A stretch of 64,000 nt of DNA from Mycobacterium adipatum (GTDB lineage Bacteria; Actinomycetota; Actinomycetes; Mycobacteriales; Mycobacteriaceae): NCBI RefSeq assembly GCF_001644575.1, contig NZ_CP015596.1, positions 4,092,001-4,156,000 of the forward strand. Reading direction: 5' to 3'. Positions 55,221 to 63,029 of the stretch are shown one piece after another. Positions within the stretch are counted from its first letter, which is position 1; each line of letters begins with the position of its first letter. The position numbers and the translations under genes were made by a program. The notes beneath the pieces were generated by a model. It was not told where the DNA came from. It saw only the letters and a list, made by a program, of their open reading frames with translations, and made no database searches.

Positions 55221-56522
55221 TTATGCGGCGGTGGGTAGGTCGGTCATGGTGCGTCGGGCGTGCGAGCGCAGGTGCGCCGGCTCGGGTGTGCCCGGGGCAT
55301 GGGGTGGGATGAACCAGGGGTGGCGGTCGGGGCCGAGGTAGACCTGCCAGCCGCCGTGGTGGATGGCGGTGTGGTGCAGCCGACACAGCAGGACCCCGTT
55401 GTCGAGGCTGGTGGTGCCGCCATGCTCCCAGGGGATGATGTGGTGGGCGTCGCACCAGGACACCGGCCGCCCGCAGCCGGGGTGCGCGCAACCGCCGTCG
55501 CGGACCGCCAGGCCTTTGCGGATCGCGGGGGTGAAGAGCCGTTCGCTGCGTCCCACGTCCAGGGGTGCGCTGGCGGCGTCGACGAGCACCGTCGTGAGGG
55601 TGCTGTCACAGGCGATCAGCTCCGCGGTCGCGGTGCTGATCGGCCCGCCGAACCCGAGGAAGTCCACACGGGCTGTGGTGGGGCGGATGAGGGTGACGTG
55701 CGGGAGCACCCCACCGCTCATCGGGCGCCCCGAACCAGACAGGTAGGTGCGCAGGATCTGCCCGAAGGCGTCGGCGCGGCGCCGCCCGACCGGTCGGGGA
55801 TCCGGGGATCCGTCCGGCAGCGGGACCGGCCGGCACAGCGGGTCCAGGGCGGCGAGCAGTTCTTCGCCGGTGAGCACATCAAGATCCAGGGTCGCGCTGA
55901 GGCGACCGTCGCCGGTCGGCACCACGCTCATGTCGTTGAGGTCGGTGTTCTCCGCCACTGGCACCGCTGTGTCGTCGACCGGGTGGGATTTGACCTTCTC
56001 GATGGCGATCCCGCGGGCCGTCTTGTCCACCCCCGACGGAGTGGTCTGAACCATCAGCGCCCTGACAACCTCGGCGCGCTCGTCATCGGACAACGCGACA
56101 CGGGATTCGATATGCGCGACGCCCTTGCCGACGGCGTCGGCGAACTCGATCCCGACCCCACCGAGACGCTGCTGCGCCGTCAACGCCGGCAGGGCCTCTG
56201 CCGCCCGCCCCACCCGCGCCGCCCGATACGCCGCACCCGGAGCGACCCCGATACTGGTGAGCAGATCGGCCCCCGTGCGCAGATGCCGCCGGGCGGGGAT
56301 CCCGGCCCGCTCCGCGGCCGCGACCGCCGAGGCGATCACATGGTCGGCCAGGTTGCGCAGGGTGACCGCGGCCGCCAGCACCGCCACCACCGCCTGGTCA
56401 TCACGAATCCGCCTGGGGCTGTCCAGGAGGTGGAACAGGGTGCGATCCCCATCCCGCACGGCGGCAGGGGTGAGGTCATCGATCAACGCATCAACAAATG
56501 AGTCGAGATGGGTGGCGTCCAT
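55221..56522 (-). CDS. DUF222/HNH endonuclease-signature protein, 13E12 repeat family
   Basis: 433 residues from MDATHLDSFVDALIDDLTP. The N-terminal DUF222 region (about 1-330) is alpha-helical; the C-terminal HNH nuclease motif is GCAHPGCGRPVSWCDAHHIIPWEHGGTTSLDNGVLLCRLHHTAIHHGGW with Cys and His ligands intact. This is the mycobacterial REP13E12 type; several M. tuberculosis copies are DNA-damage induced. A LexA-type SOS box (56674-56689) lies upstream. It interrupts the catabolic island and is not preceded by the regulon dyad. Biological target unknown. Confidence 0.9.
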   Translation of the reverse strand: MDATHLDSFVDALIDDLTPAAVRDGDRTLFHLLDSPRRIRDDQAVVAVLAAAVTLRNLADHVIASAVAAAERAGIPARRHLRTGADLLTSIGVAPGAAYRAARVGRAAEALPALTAQQRLGGVGIEFADAVGKGVAHIESRVALSDDERAEVVRALMVQTTPSGVDKTARGIAIEKVKSHPVDDTAVPVAENTDLNDMSVVPTGDGRLSATLDLDVLTGEELLAALDPLCRPVPLPDGSPDPRPVGRRRADAFGQILRTYLSGSGRPMSGGVLPHVTLIRPTTARVDFLGFGGPISTATAELIACDSTLTTVLVDAASAPLDVGRSERLFTPAIRKGLAVRDGGCAHPGCGRPVSWCDAHHIIPWEHGGTTSLDNGVLLCRLHHTAIHHGGWQVYLGPDRHPWFIPPHAPGTPEPAHLRSHARRTMTDLPTAA

Positions 56523-56673
56523 AGGGATACCGGCTTTCACAGAAGGTGCCCACACAAGGGCACGATCAGTTGGTACTACGGTTCATTAAGTCCCGCAGGA
56601 CGCAACGAACCTCGCGGCGACCGAAGTCGCGGTCTGCAGCTCAACGAACCGTCATCCGGGAGCTACGTCACAT

Positions 56674-56689
56674 TCGAACTTATGTTCGA
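56674..56689. promoter_or_regulatory. SOS box (LexA site) TCGAAC-N4-GTTCGA
   Basis: Perfect match to the mycobacterial LexA operator consensus (TCGAAC-N4-GTTCGA), 152 bases upstream of the HNH gene. Predicts DNA-damage induction of that gene. The rest of 56523-56767 shows only an ACGGTTC/GAACCGT pair and nothing coding. Confidence 0.85.
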
Positions 56690-56767
56690 TGCTACGCCGA
56701 ATCACGGCCCCGCGCAAGGGCCCTGCGCAAGAAAATCTCCGAGGGCCTTGGGGACAGTTCGCTGGTC

Positions 56768-58696
56768 TCAGCCCAGCAGGTGATCCGTATCGGCGAGCAC
56801 ACCAGTGCGTTTCCAGTACTCCACCGACCCGAACGGACTCAGCACGTACACACCACCATCGGGTGATTTGTACCAGGAGTGTTCAATCGAAGGGTGGCCC
56901 CACATCAGGGTGGCGACCTCGTCCTGAAGTTCGCGGTTGTAGCGCGCGTAGGCATCGGCGGTCGGTTCGATGGTGCGTTTGCCCCGCTCGATCAATGTTC
57001 GCAGCGCAGAACCGATGTAGCGCATCTGGCATTCCAGCATGAAGATCACGCTGCCGGCGTGGGCCAGCCCGGTCCCCGGCCCCGCCATCATGAAGAAGTT
57101 CGGGAACCCGGGTACCGAAATGCCGTTGAAAGCGCCGGGTTTGCCGTCCCACACCTCCGATATCGGCACACCGTCACGCCCGATCACCCGCATCGGGCAC
57201 AGCACCTCCGAGGCCCGGAATCCGGTCGCCAGGATGATGACGTCGATGTCGTGGCGCCCCGCGGCGGTACTGACCGAGTTCTCATCGATTTCCGTGATCG
57301 GCTCATTGACCAGCGACACGTGCTCACGCCTGAGACAGCGCAACCAGCTGCCGTTGTCCTGCAGCATGCGTTTGGCCATCGGTGGATACTCCGGGGTGAC
57401 CCTGGCGGCGAGGTCGGGAACGTCGCCGACCTGCTCCTCGATCCAGTTGACGAAGAATTCACGCCGGGCGGCGCTCGACGCGTTCGCGGTGCGCGGGAAG
57501 TCGTGCCAGTTCGGGTCGGCCCGAACCAGTTCCAGCATCTTGTCGCTGGACTGCCACATCAGCATGAAGCGGTACCAACGCGCATAGCCCGGCAGGTGGC
57601 GCATCGCCCACCGTTCACCGTCGGTGACGGCCGCGTGGTAGCGCGGGTTGGGCGCCATCCACTGCGGAGTCCGCTGATATACCACCAGACTTTCGACCTC
57701 GTCGACGATCGCGGGTCCGATCTGAAAGCCGCTGGCGCCGGCCCCGATGAGGGCGACCCGCTTACCTCTCAGATTCACCGCATGGTCCCACCGGGCAGAG
57801 TGGAAAGCCGGTCCGGCAAAGCTTTCGAGACCGGGTAGTTCCGGGATGAGCGGCCGGTTGAGGAAGCCGACGCCGGAGATGACGGCCGAGGCGCTGCGCT
57901 GCTCGGTTGATCCGTCGGCACCGCGCAGTGTCACCGTCCACCGCTTCGTCTCGTCATCCCACTGCGCGCAGGTGGCCTCCCGGCCCCAGGTCACATGATC
58001 GTCGATCCGGTGGTGTTTCATCACCGCACGGAAGTAGTCGTGGAGCTCGGGTTGACGGGTGTAGTAGGCGCTGAAATCGCGGACGTGCTCAAAGGAGTAC
58101 GAGTAGAAGTGGCTCGCGACGTCGACTCGACAGCCCGGATAGCTGTTCTCGAACCAGGTTCCGCCGACATCGCGATTCTTGTCGACGACCTCGAACGGGA
58201 TTCCGGCCTCCCGCAGCCGGATCGCGGCCAGCAGACCCGAGGCGCCGAACCCGATGATGAGCACCGAGAAGCCCGGTGGCGACTCCAACCCGTGCACGGC
58301 GATGGCACGCGGGTTGCGGCCGTGCAGGTCCATCTCCTCCAGATATAGCGCCGCGTTGTCATCGGGCACCGGCTCGCACGCAATCCAGTCCATCAACTCG
58401 CGGATCACTGCGGTCTCGGGCGGCGGCGCCGGCGGACACCCGGCGTCGCGCCACGCGCAGATCGCAGCCAGCGCGGTACGCCGCAATGCAGCCTTGCTCT
58501 GCTCGTCGAGCATTCCCTGGAATTCGTTCTGCACGAACTGCACCGGGCGTATCGGACCGCGGATGATGGAGGGGTCACCGGTGATCTGCACGACGGAGGC
58601 GATCAGCGCCGGCACCGAAAGTTGTTCGAGAGCCGCGGCGATGGCCGTGTCGTCGACACCGCAGATGGACTCGGTGACGAGGTGGCGCGTACTCAT
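56768..58696 (-). CDS. Baeyer-Villiger flavin monooxygenase
   Basis: 642 residues: about 140 extra N-terminal residues and then VLIIGFGASGLLAAIRLREAGIPFEVVDKNRDVGGTWFENSYPGCRVD (FAD-binding GxGxxG and the GG-x-W-x-x-x-x-Y-P-G motif of class B enzymes). The Baeyer-Villiger fingerprint FxGxxxHxxxW is exact: FAGPAFHSARW. The NADPH motif is ALIGAGASGFQIGPAI. Ends with the P450-coupled start: its ATG overlaps the P450 stop by 4 bases. Converts a ketone to an ester or lactone, which the nearby esterase or SMP-30 lactonase could open. Substrate unknown. Confidence 0.92.
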   Translation of the reverse strand: MSTRHLVTESICGVDDTAIAAALEQLSVPALIASVVQITGDPSIIRGPIRPVQFVQNEFQGMLDEQSKAALRRTALAAICAWRDAGCPPAPPPETAVIRELMDWIACEPVPDDNAALYLEEMDLHGRNPRAIAVHGLESPPGFSVLIIGFGASGLLAAIRLREAGIPFEVVDKNRDVGGTWFENSYPGCRVDVASHFYSYSFEHVRDFSAYYTRQPELHDYFRAVMKHHRIDDHVTWGREATCAQWDDETKRWTVTLRGADGSTEQRSASAVISGVGFLNRPLIPELPGLESFAGPAFHSARWDHAVNLRGKRVALIGAGASGFQIGPAIVDEVESLVVYQRTPQWMAPNPRYHAAVTDGERWAMRHLPGYARWYRFMLMWQSSDKMLELVRADPNWHDFPRTANASSAARREFFVNWIEEQVGDVPDLAARVTPEYPPMAKRMLQDNGSWLRCLRREHVSLVNEPITEIDENSVSTAAGRHDIDVIILATGFRASEVLCPMRVIGRDGVPISEVWDGKPGAFNGISVPGFPNFFMMAGPGTGLAHAGSVIFMLECQMRYIGSALRTLIERGKRTIEPTADAYARYNRELQDEVATLMWGHPSIEHSWYKSPDGGVYVLSPFGSVEYWKRTGVLADTDHLLG

Positions 58697-59949
58697 CGCA
58701 CGTGCGCGGGCAGCCGTTTGATGCCGTGCACGAAGCTGCTGTACAACAGGTCGGGCTCACCGAGATCGATAGTCTTCAGCCGGGTCAGCAACTCGCGGAA
58801 TATGTTTCGCAGCTCACTCTTGGCCAGCTGATTACCCAGGCAGAAGTGCGGACCACCCGCGCCAAAGCCGACGTGCGGGTTGGGTGAACGGCTCAGGTCA
58901 AACGCGTGCGGGTCGGCGAACACGCTCTCGTCGCGGTTGGCCGAACAGTAGAACAGCCCCACCTTGTCGCCGGCGTTGATCTGCTGCCCGGCGATCTCGA
59001 CATCCCGGGTGGCGAACCGGGCGAATTGCAGTACCGGGGTGGACCACCGTACGAACTCCTCGGTGGCCGTCCCGATCCGGCTCTCGAAATCCTCCATCAG
59101 CCAATCCCGCTGGCCCGGATTGGCGGCCAGTGCCAGCATCGCGTGCGTGGTCGACTGTTTGGTGGTGTCGTTGCCCGCTGAAGCCAGCAAGATGAGGAAC
59201 GCCCCGATCTCCTCGTCGGTGAGCCGGTGCCCGTCCACTTCGGCGTTGACGATGCTGGTCATCAGATCGTCGCCCGGGTTGGCGCGGCGGAACTTGGCGA
59301 GTTCCACACCGGTGTTCGAGATGAGCATGATCTCGTTGATGGTGTCCACGGCACGCTCTTCGAGTGAAGAGTATTCGTCATCGCTCATGCTGAACAGCTT
59401 CTCGGCGGCCTTGGCCAGCGCGGGCTGATCGGCTACGGGCACCCCAAGCATGTCCGAGATCGTCCGCATCGGTAGCCGTCCCGAACATGCTTCGACGAAA
59501 TCGATGTCGCCGGCGCCGACGAGGTCATCGACGATGGCGACGGCATTGGCATGGATCTGCTCCTCGATCCGACGCACATTGCGCGGGGTGAAGGCGGAAC
59601 TGATCAGTCGCCGGTAGGTGGTGTGCTGTGGTGGGTCCATGCCGAGGAAGAAGGTTGCGAACTTCTGCACGTCGGCGGGCATCGGATCGAGGGCGACTCC
59701 TTGGGCGGAGGTGAACAGATCCGGGTTCTGGCTGGCGAACTGGAGATCGGCACGCCGGGTCAGTGCCCAGAAGCCCGGCTCCTCGATCTCGAACAGCGTC
59801 GGCAACGGCCGGTGCCAACTGATCCCGTCCAGTGCCCGCAAGCGGGCGAAGGTCTGGTCGCGAATGTCGAACGGCCGGCTCCAGAAGTCATGTGAGGTGA
59901 TGTCGAACGGGCTGTATTCGCGCGCCTGCGGCGTGCTGGCAACTGTCAC
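58693..59949 (-). CDS. Cytochrome P450 (second)
   Basis: 418 residues from the GTG at 59949 (VTVASTPQAREYSPFDITSHDFW), preceded by AGGAGGG about nine bases away. C-helix DPPQHTTYRRLISSAFTPRNVRRIEEQI; I-helix LLASAGNDTTKQSTTHAMLALAANPGQ; ExxR in EEFVRWSTP; haem-binding FGAGGPHFCLGNQLAKSELRN. The I-helix AGNDTT and the DPPQHTTYR motif recall P450s that hydroxylate steroids, fatty acids or terpenes. Co-transcribed with the Baeyer-Villiger gene, under dyad C (60001-60027). Confidence 0.94.
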   Translation of the reverse strand: MTVASTPQAREYSPFDITSHDFWSRPFDIRDQTFARLRALDGISWHRPLPTLFEIEEPGFWALTRRADLQFASQNPDLFTSAQGVALDPMPADVQKFATFFLGMDPPQHTTYRRLISSAFTPRNVRRIEEQIHANAVAIVDDLVGAGDIDFVEACSGRLPMRTISDMLGVPVADQPALAKAAEKLFSMSDDEYSSLEERAVDTINEIMLISNTGVELAKFRRANPGDDLMTSIVNAEVDGHRLTDEEIGAFLILLASAGNDTTKQSTTHAMLALAANPGQRDWLMEDFESRIGTATEEFVRWSTPVLQFARFATRDVEIAGQQINAGDKVGLFYCSANRDESVFADPHAFDLSRSPNPHVGFGAGGPHFCLGNQLAKSELRNIFRELLTRLKTIDLGEPDLLYSSFVHGIKRLPAHVR

Positions 59950-60000
59950 GCGATATTCCCTCCTGCGGGCCCGCGACAACCCCGCCGCGGCAGCATCAGC

Positions 60001-60027
60001 GTGACACTTCAGTGGCAATTTGTAAAG
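60001..60027. promoter_or_regulatory. Regulon dyad C: GTGACA-N14-TGTAAAG
   Basis: TGACA at 60002-60006, TGTAAAG at 60021-60027, with AGCGTGACA as in sites A and B. Lies 51 bases before the GTG of the P450 (minus strand), between it and the end of the CoA transferase gene. Confidence 0.7.
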
Positions 60028-60052
60028 TATCGCGGAGTCCGTGACACCCGCC

Positions 60053-61228
60053 TCAATCGCCCTGAGCGCCGCCGAGCTCGGCAAGGATTTCTTCGGTGTG
60101 CTCGCCGAGTCCGGGCGCCGGGCCGCGCGGATGCCATGGCGTGGCCGAGAAGTCGGCGGGGCTGGCCACCATCGGTGTGCTCGAGTCCCCTTCGGGTACA
60201 TACACGATGCCGCCGGCCGCGTGGAACTGATCGTCGGCCACCACGTCGTCGAGCGAGTTGATGGGCGACCAGAAGAAGTCGGGCTCTGCGGCGAAGACCT
60301 GTTCCCACTCCGGCAGGGTTCTCGTCGCGAAGATGGCGTCCAGTTCGGCGATGATGCTGCGGGCGCCGTTGAACCGGTCCCGCGGCGTCGGGTACCGCGA
60401 CAGCCATTCCTCACGTCCGACCACGCGGCACAGCGACGGCCAGTGCCGCACCACATCCAGGCCGACAATCCAGAACCGCCTGCCGTCACCGGCGGCGTAG
60501 TTGTTCATGCATGGGTTCGCCATCGTCTCCCGCTGCCCGATGGCCACCTGCTGACCCGACATCAGCAGGGTGTTGAGATCGAAGCTCACCGTGTATGCGC
60601 CCTGCCGGTACAGCGAGGTGGTGACCAATTGCCCGGTGCCGGTGCGCGTCCGGGCCAGCAGTGCCGCGCACACGGCAGCCGCCAGCGTCATGCCCGCGGA
60701 GTGATCCCCCATACCGCCGCGCTGGAAGGGCGGTGTGTCGCCGGGGCGGGTGAGCAGATCGGCGATCCCGGCGCGCGCCCAGAACGCGGCGACGTCATAG
60801 GCCGCGCGGTCGGCGTCGGGGCCGTCGGTGCCGTAGCCGGTGATGAGTCCGTAGACGAGCTGCGGGTTATGCGTGGCCATCGTCGCGAAATCCAGGCCCA
60901 GCCGGGCCAGCGCGGCCGGACGGATATTGGTGAGGAAAACGTCTGCGCCGGTGATCAGTTCGACCGCGGTCCGACGCGCGTCCGGGGTCGCCAGATCGAG
61001 CACGATGCTGCGTTTGGACCGGTTGTCCATCTGGAACGGTGGGTTGGACGCGGTGCCCAGGTCACTGTCGAGTCCCATCATCCGACCGAACGAGCGGGCC
61101 GGGTCGCCGGCCGGCGGTTCTATCTTGATGACATCGGCACCCCAGTCGGCCAGAATCGCCCCCGCGGCGGGGGCCGCCACCCAGACGCCGAGTTCCACGA
61201 CCCGGAATCCGTCCATCGGTCCGGACAT
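60053..61228 (-). CDS. Class III (CaiB/BaiF) CoA transferase
   Basis: 391 residues from MSGPMDGFRVVELGVWVAAPAAGAILADWGADVIKIEPP, preceded by GGAGG. Family signatures PAGDPARSFG, SKRSIVLDL and GITGYG-like GLITGYGTDGPDADRAAYDVAAFWARAGI, where the Asp of AAYD is the expected covalent catalyst. QRGGMGDHSAGMTLAAAVCAALLAR follows. Transfers CoA between carboxylic acids, the activating step for an acid product of the pathway. Divergent from the phosphotransferase with dyad E between them. Confidence 0.93.
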   Translation of the reverse strand: MSGPMDGFRVVELGVWVAAPAAGAILADWGADVIKIEPPAGDPARSFGRMMGLDSDLGTASNPPFQMDNRSKRSIVLDLATPDARRTAVELITGADVFLTNIRPAALARLGLDFATMATHNPQLVYGLITGYGTDGPDADRAAYDVAAFWARAGIADLLTRPGDTPPFQRGGMGDHSAGMTLAAAVCAALLARTRTGTGQLVTTSLYRQGAYTVSFDLNTLLMSGQQVAIGQRETMANPCMNNYAAGDGRRFWIVGLDVVRHWPSLCRVVGREEWLSRYPTPRDRFNGARSIIAELDAIFATRTLPEWEQVFAAEPDFFWSPINSLDDVVADDQFHAAGGIVYVPEGDSSTPMVASPADFSATPWHPRGPAPGLGEHTEEILAELGGAQGD

Positions 61229-61245
61229 CGGAATCCTCCAATAGG

Positions 61246-61272
61246 CTTTACATTCTTGAATTGATTTGTAAG
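61246..61272. promoter_or_regulatory. Regulon dyad E: CTTTACA-N14-TGTAAG
   Basis: TTACA at 61248-61252 and TGTAA at 61267-61271. The most symmetrical copy, TTTACA facing TGTAAG. It lies in the 52-base gap between the divergent CoA transferase (18 bases) and phosphotransferase (9 bases) starts, so both promoters overlap it. Confidence 0.7.
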
Positions 61273-61280
61273 CTTGCACG

Positions 61281-62411
61281 ATGCCTCCGCAGGTCAGCAG
61301 CGTAGCCCCCGCATTCGGGCTGGCCGCACACCTCGGGCGCGGCATGCAACGTATCGCAACCGACGGCGTCTTCGGGCGAGCGCGCGCCATCCCCCGCCAC
61401 ATCACCGGTCTGAATGCGGCGTACTTGTCGGCCCTGCTCGGGCGGACCGTCACCGCCGTGTCGTTGCTCGACGGGGACGCCGGCACCTCGTCGCGCGCCC
61501 GACTGGCACTGACCGGTGAGGATGTGCCCGCCACCGTGTTCGTCAAGATGCCCGCCGAGACCGCAGCCACCCGGATGATCGGTGAGCTGGGGCGCCTCGC
61601 TTCTACCGAGGTGCGGTTCTACCGCGAACTTTCCGCCCAGCTCACCGATGTGCCCGCCTGCCACGGCGCCACCTTCGATCCCGTCACCGGCCGCTTCGCG
61701 CTGGTGCTGGAGGATCTGACGGCCGATGGACTGGCGGTTTGTGAGTTCCCCGACACCCTGCATCCGCTGGATGCCGATCGCGCGGCACTCGTCGTCGAAC
61801 TGCTGGCACGGGTGCACGCCACCTTCTGGCGCCGACTTGACCCTTACCCCTGGGTCTACAGTGCATCCGCCGACGCGACCTCGCTGCTGACCGGGTCGCT
61901 GGCCAACGCCTCAGCCCGCCGCCTGGAGCGCAGGACCTCGATACCGGTGCGCACGGGCCAGTTCGTCAATGACAACTACCGGGCAGTGGCCAGCCTGATC
62001 GACCGGGGTCCGCACACCCTGATGCACGGCGACGCACATCCAGGAAATGTCTACTTCCGCAACGGAAAAGCCGGCCTGCTCGACTGGCAGGCGGTGCGCC
62101 GCGGGCATCCCTCCCGCGAACTGTCCTATGCCTTGATCACCGGCATGGCCACCGCCGTGCGGGTGGAGCACCAACGCGACCTGCTCGATGTCTACCGCGA
62201 AGCACTACACGCCGAGGGCGGCCCCCACATGGACCGCGACGAGTTGTGGCTGCGATACCGGCAGGCGGCGCTCTACGCCTACGTCGCGACGTTGATCACC
62301 GCCGGAATGGGCGGCATGCAGGCCGAGGGCATCGCCCTCGAAGGTCTCGGCAGAGCTGTGTCCGCACTGCAGGATCTCGACACGGTCTGCGCGCTGAAGG
62401 CATCTTTGTGA
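61281..62411 (+). CDS. Aminoglycoside phosphotransferase/choline-kinase-fold protein
   Basis: 376 residues. Kinase-like catalytic loop LMHGDAHPGNVYFRNG (H-G-D-x-H-x-x-N, about residues 253-268) and metal Asp in GLLDWQAVRRGHPSRELSYAL. The N-lobe FVKMPAETAATRMIGELGRLASTEVRFYREL carries the ATP Lys. Antibiotic-type and ecdysteroid-kinase-type enzymes share this fold, and relatives occur in catabolic clusters of mycobacteria. It may phosphorylate a hydroxylated small molecule. ATG at 61281, nine bases after dyad E; tetR follows by 25 bases. Confidence 0.88.
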   Translation: MPPQVSSVAPAFGLAAHLGRGMQRIATDGVFGRARAIPRHITGLNAAYLSALLGRTVTAVSLLDGDAGTSSRARLALTGEDVPATVFVKMPAETAATRMIGELGRLASTEVRFYRELSAQLTDVPACHGATFDPVTGRFALVLEDLTADGLAVCEFPDTLHPLDADRAALVVELLARVHATFWRRLDPYPWVYSASADATSLLTGSLANASARRLERRTSIPVRTGQFVNDNYRAVASLIDRGPHTLMHGDAHPGNVYFRNGKAGLLDWQAVRRGHPSRELSYALITGMATAVRVEHQRDLLDVYREALHAEGGPHMDRDELWLRYRQAALYAYVATLITAGMGGMQAEGIALEGLGRAVSALQDLDTVCALKASL

Positions 62412-62436
62412 TGGCACAACCACTACCATCGATACC

Positions 62437-62976
62437 GTGAACAAGCCGTTATCCGCGCACTCCGACGCCGCCGAGGACACCTCGACGCGGCGCCGGATAC
62501 TGGCCGCGACGGCCGAGGTGCTCGGACGCAGCGGACAGACGAAGCTGAGCCTGTCCGAGGTGGCGCTGCAGGCCGGGGTGTCCCGACCGACGCTGTACCG
62601 CTGGTTCGCCTCCAAGGAGGAACTGCTGGGGGCGTTCGGGGTCTACGAGCGCGAGATGTTCGATTCCGGCATCAGCACCGCCACCGCCGGCCTGCGTGGT
62701 ACCGAAAAGCTGGATGCCGCACTGCGATTCATCGTCGAGTACCAGCAGTCCTATTCCGGCGTCCGGGTCGTCGACATCGAACCCGAGGTGGTCATCGCCC
62801 AGCTGACGCATGTCATACCGGTGATGCGCGCGCGGCTGCTCAAACTCCTGTCCGGGTCCAACGCCCAGGTGAAGGCGTCGACCGCGATCAGAGTGGCCAT
62901 CTCGCACTACATCGTCCGCAGCGATGACGAGGGACAGTTCCTCGCGCAGCTGCGTCACGCCGTCGGCATCAAGTAG
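62437..62976 (+). CDS. TetR-family transcriptional regulator
   Basis: 179 residues, GTG start. N-terminal helix-turn-helix TRRRILAATAEVLGRSGQTKLSLSEVALQAGVSRPTLYRWFASKEELL (about 17-65). The C-terminal ligand domain begins around residue 70 (ALRFIVEYQQSYSGVRVVDIEPEVVIAQLTHVIPVM). It lies between the phosphotransferase and the aldehyde dehydrogenase, with dyad D 20 bases after its stop. The only regulator gene in the island, so the likely reader of the five dyads. That assignment is inference. Confidence 0.9.
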   Translation: MNKPLSAHSDAAEDTSTRRRILAATAEVLGRSGQTKLSLSEVALQAGVSRPTLYRWFASKEELLGAFGVYEREMFDSGISTATAGLRGTEKLDAALRFIVEYQQSYSGVRVVDIEPEVVIAQLTHVIPVMRARLLKLLSGSNAQVKASTAIRVAISHYIVRSDDEGQFLAQLRHAVGIK

Positions 62977-62994
62977 CCGATTCTCCCCAACGGG

Positions 62995-63021
62995 CTGACA
63001 CTGCCGCTCGGATTTGTAATG
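62995..63021. promoter_or_regulatory. Regulon dyad D: CTGACA-N14-TGTAATG
   Basis: TGACA at 62996-63000 and TGTAA at 63015-63019, same 14-base spacing as the others. It lies between tetR and the aldehyde dehydrogenase, ending nine bases before the ATG at 63030. Confidence 0.65.
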
Positions 63022-63029
63022 CTGAGCAG

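Noticed and set aside
46844..63021. TGACA...TGTAA sites as housekeeping -35/-10 promoters
   Set aside because: The 14-base gap is too short for a sigma-70 type promoter, and the motif is dyad-symmetric and lies between divergent genes, which fits an operator better.
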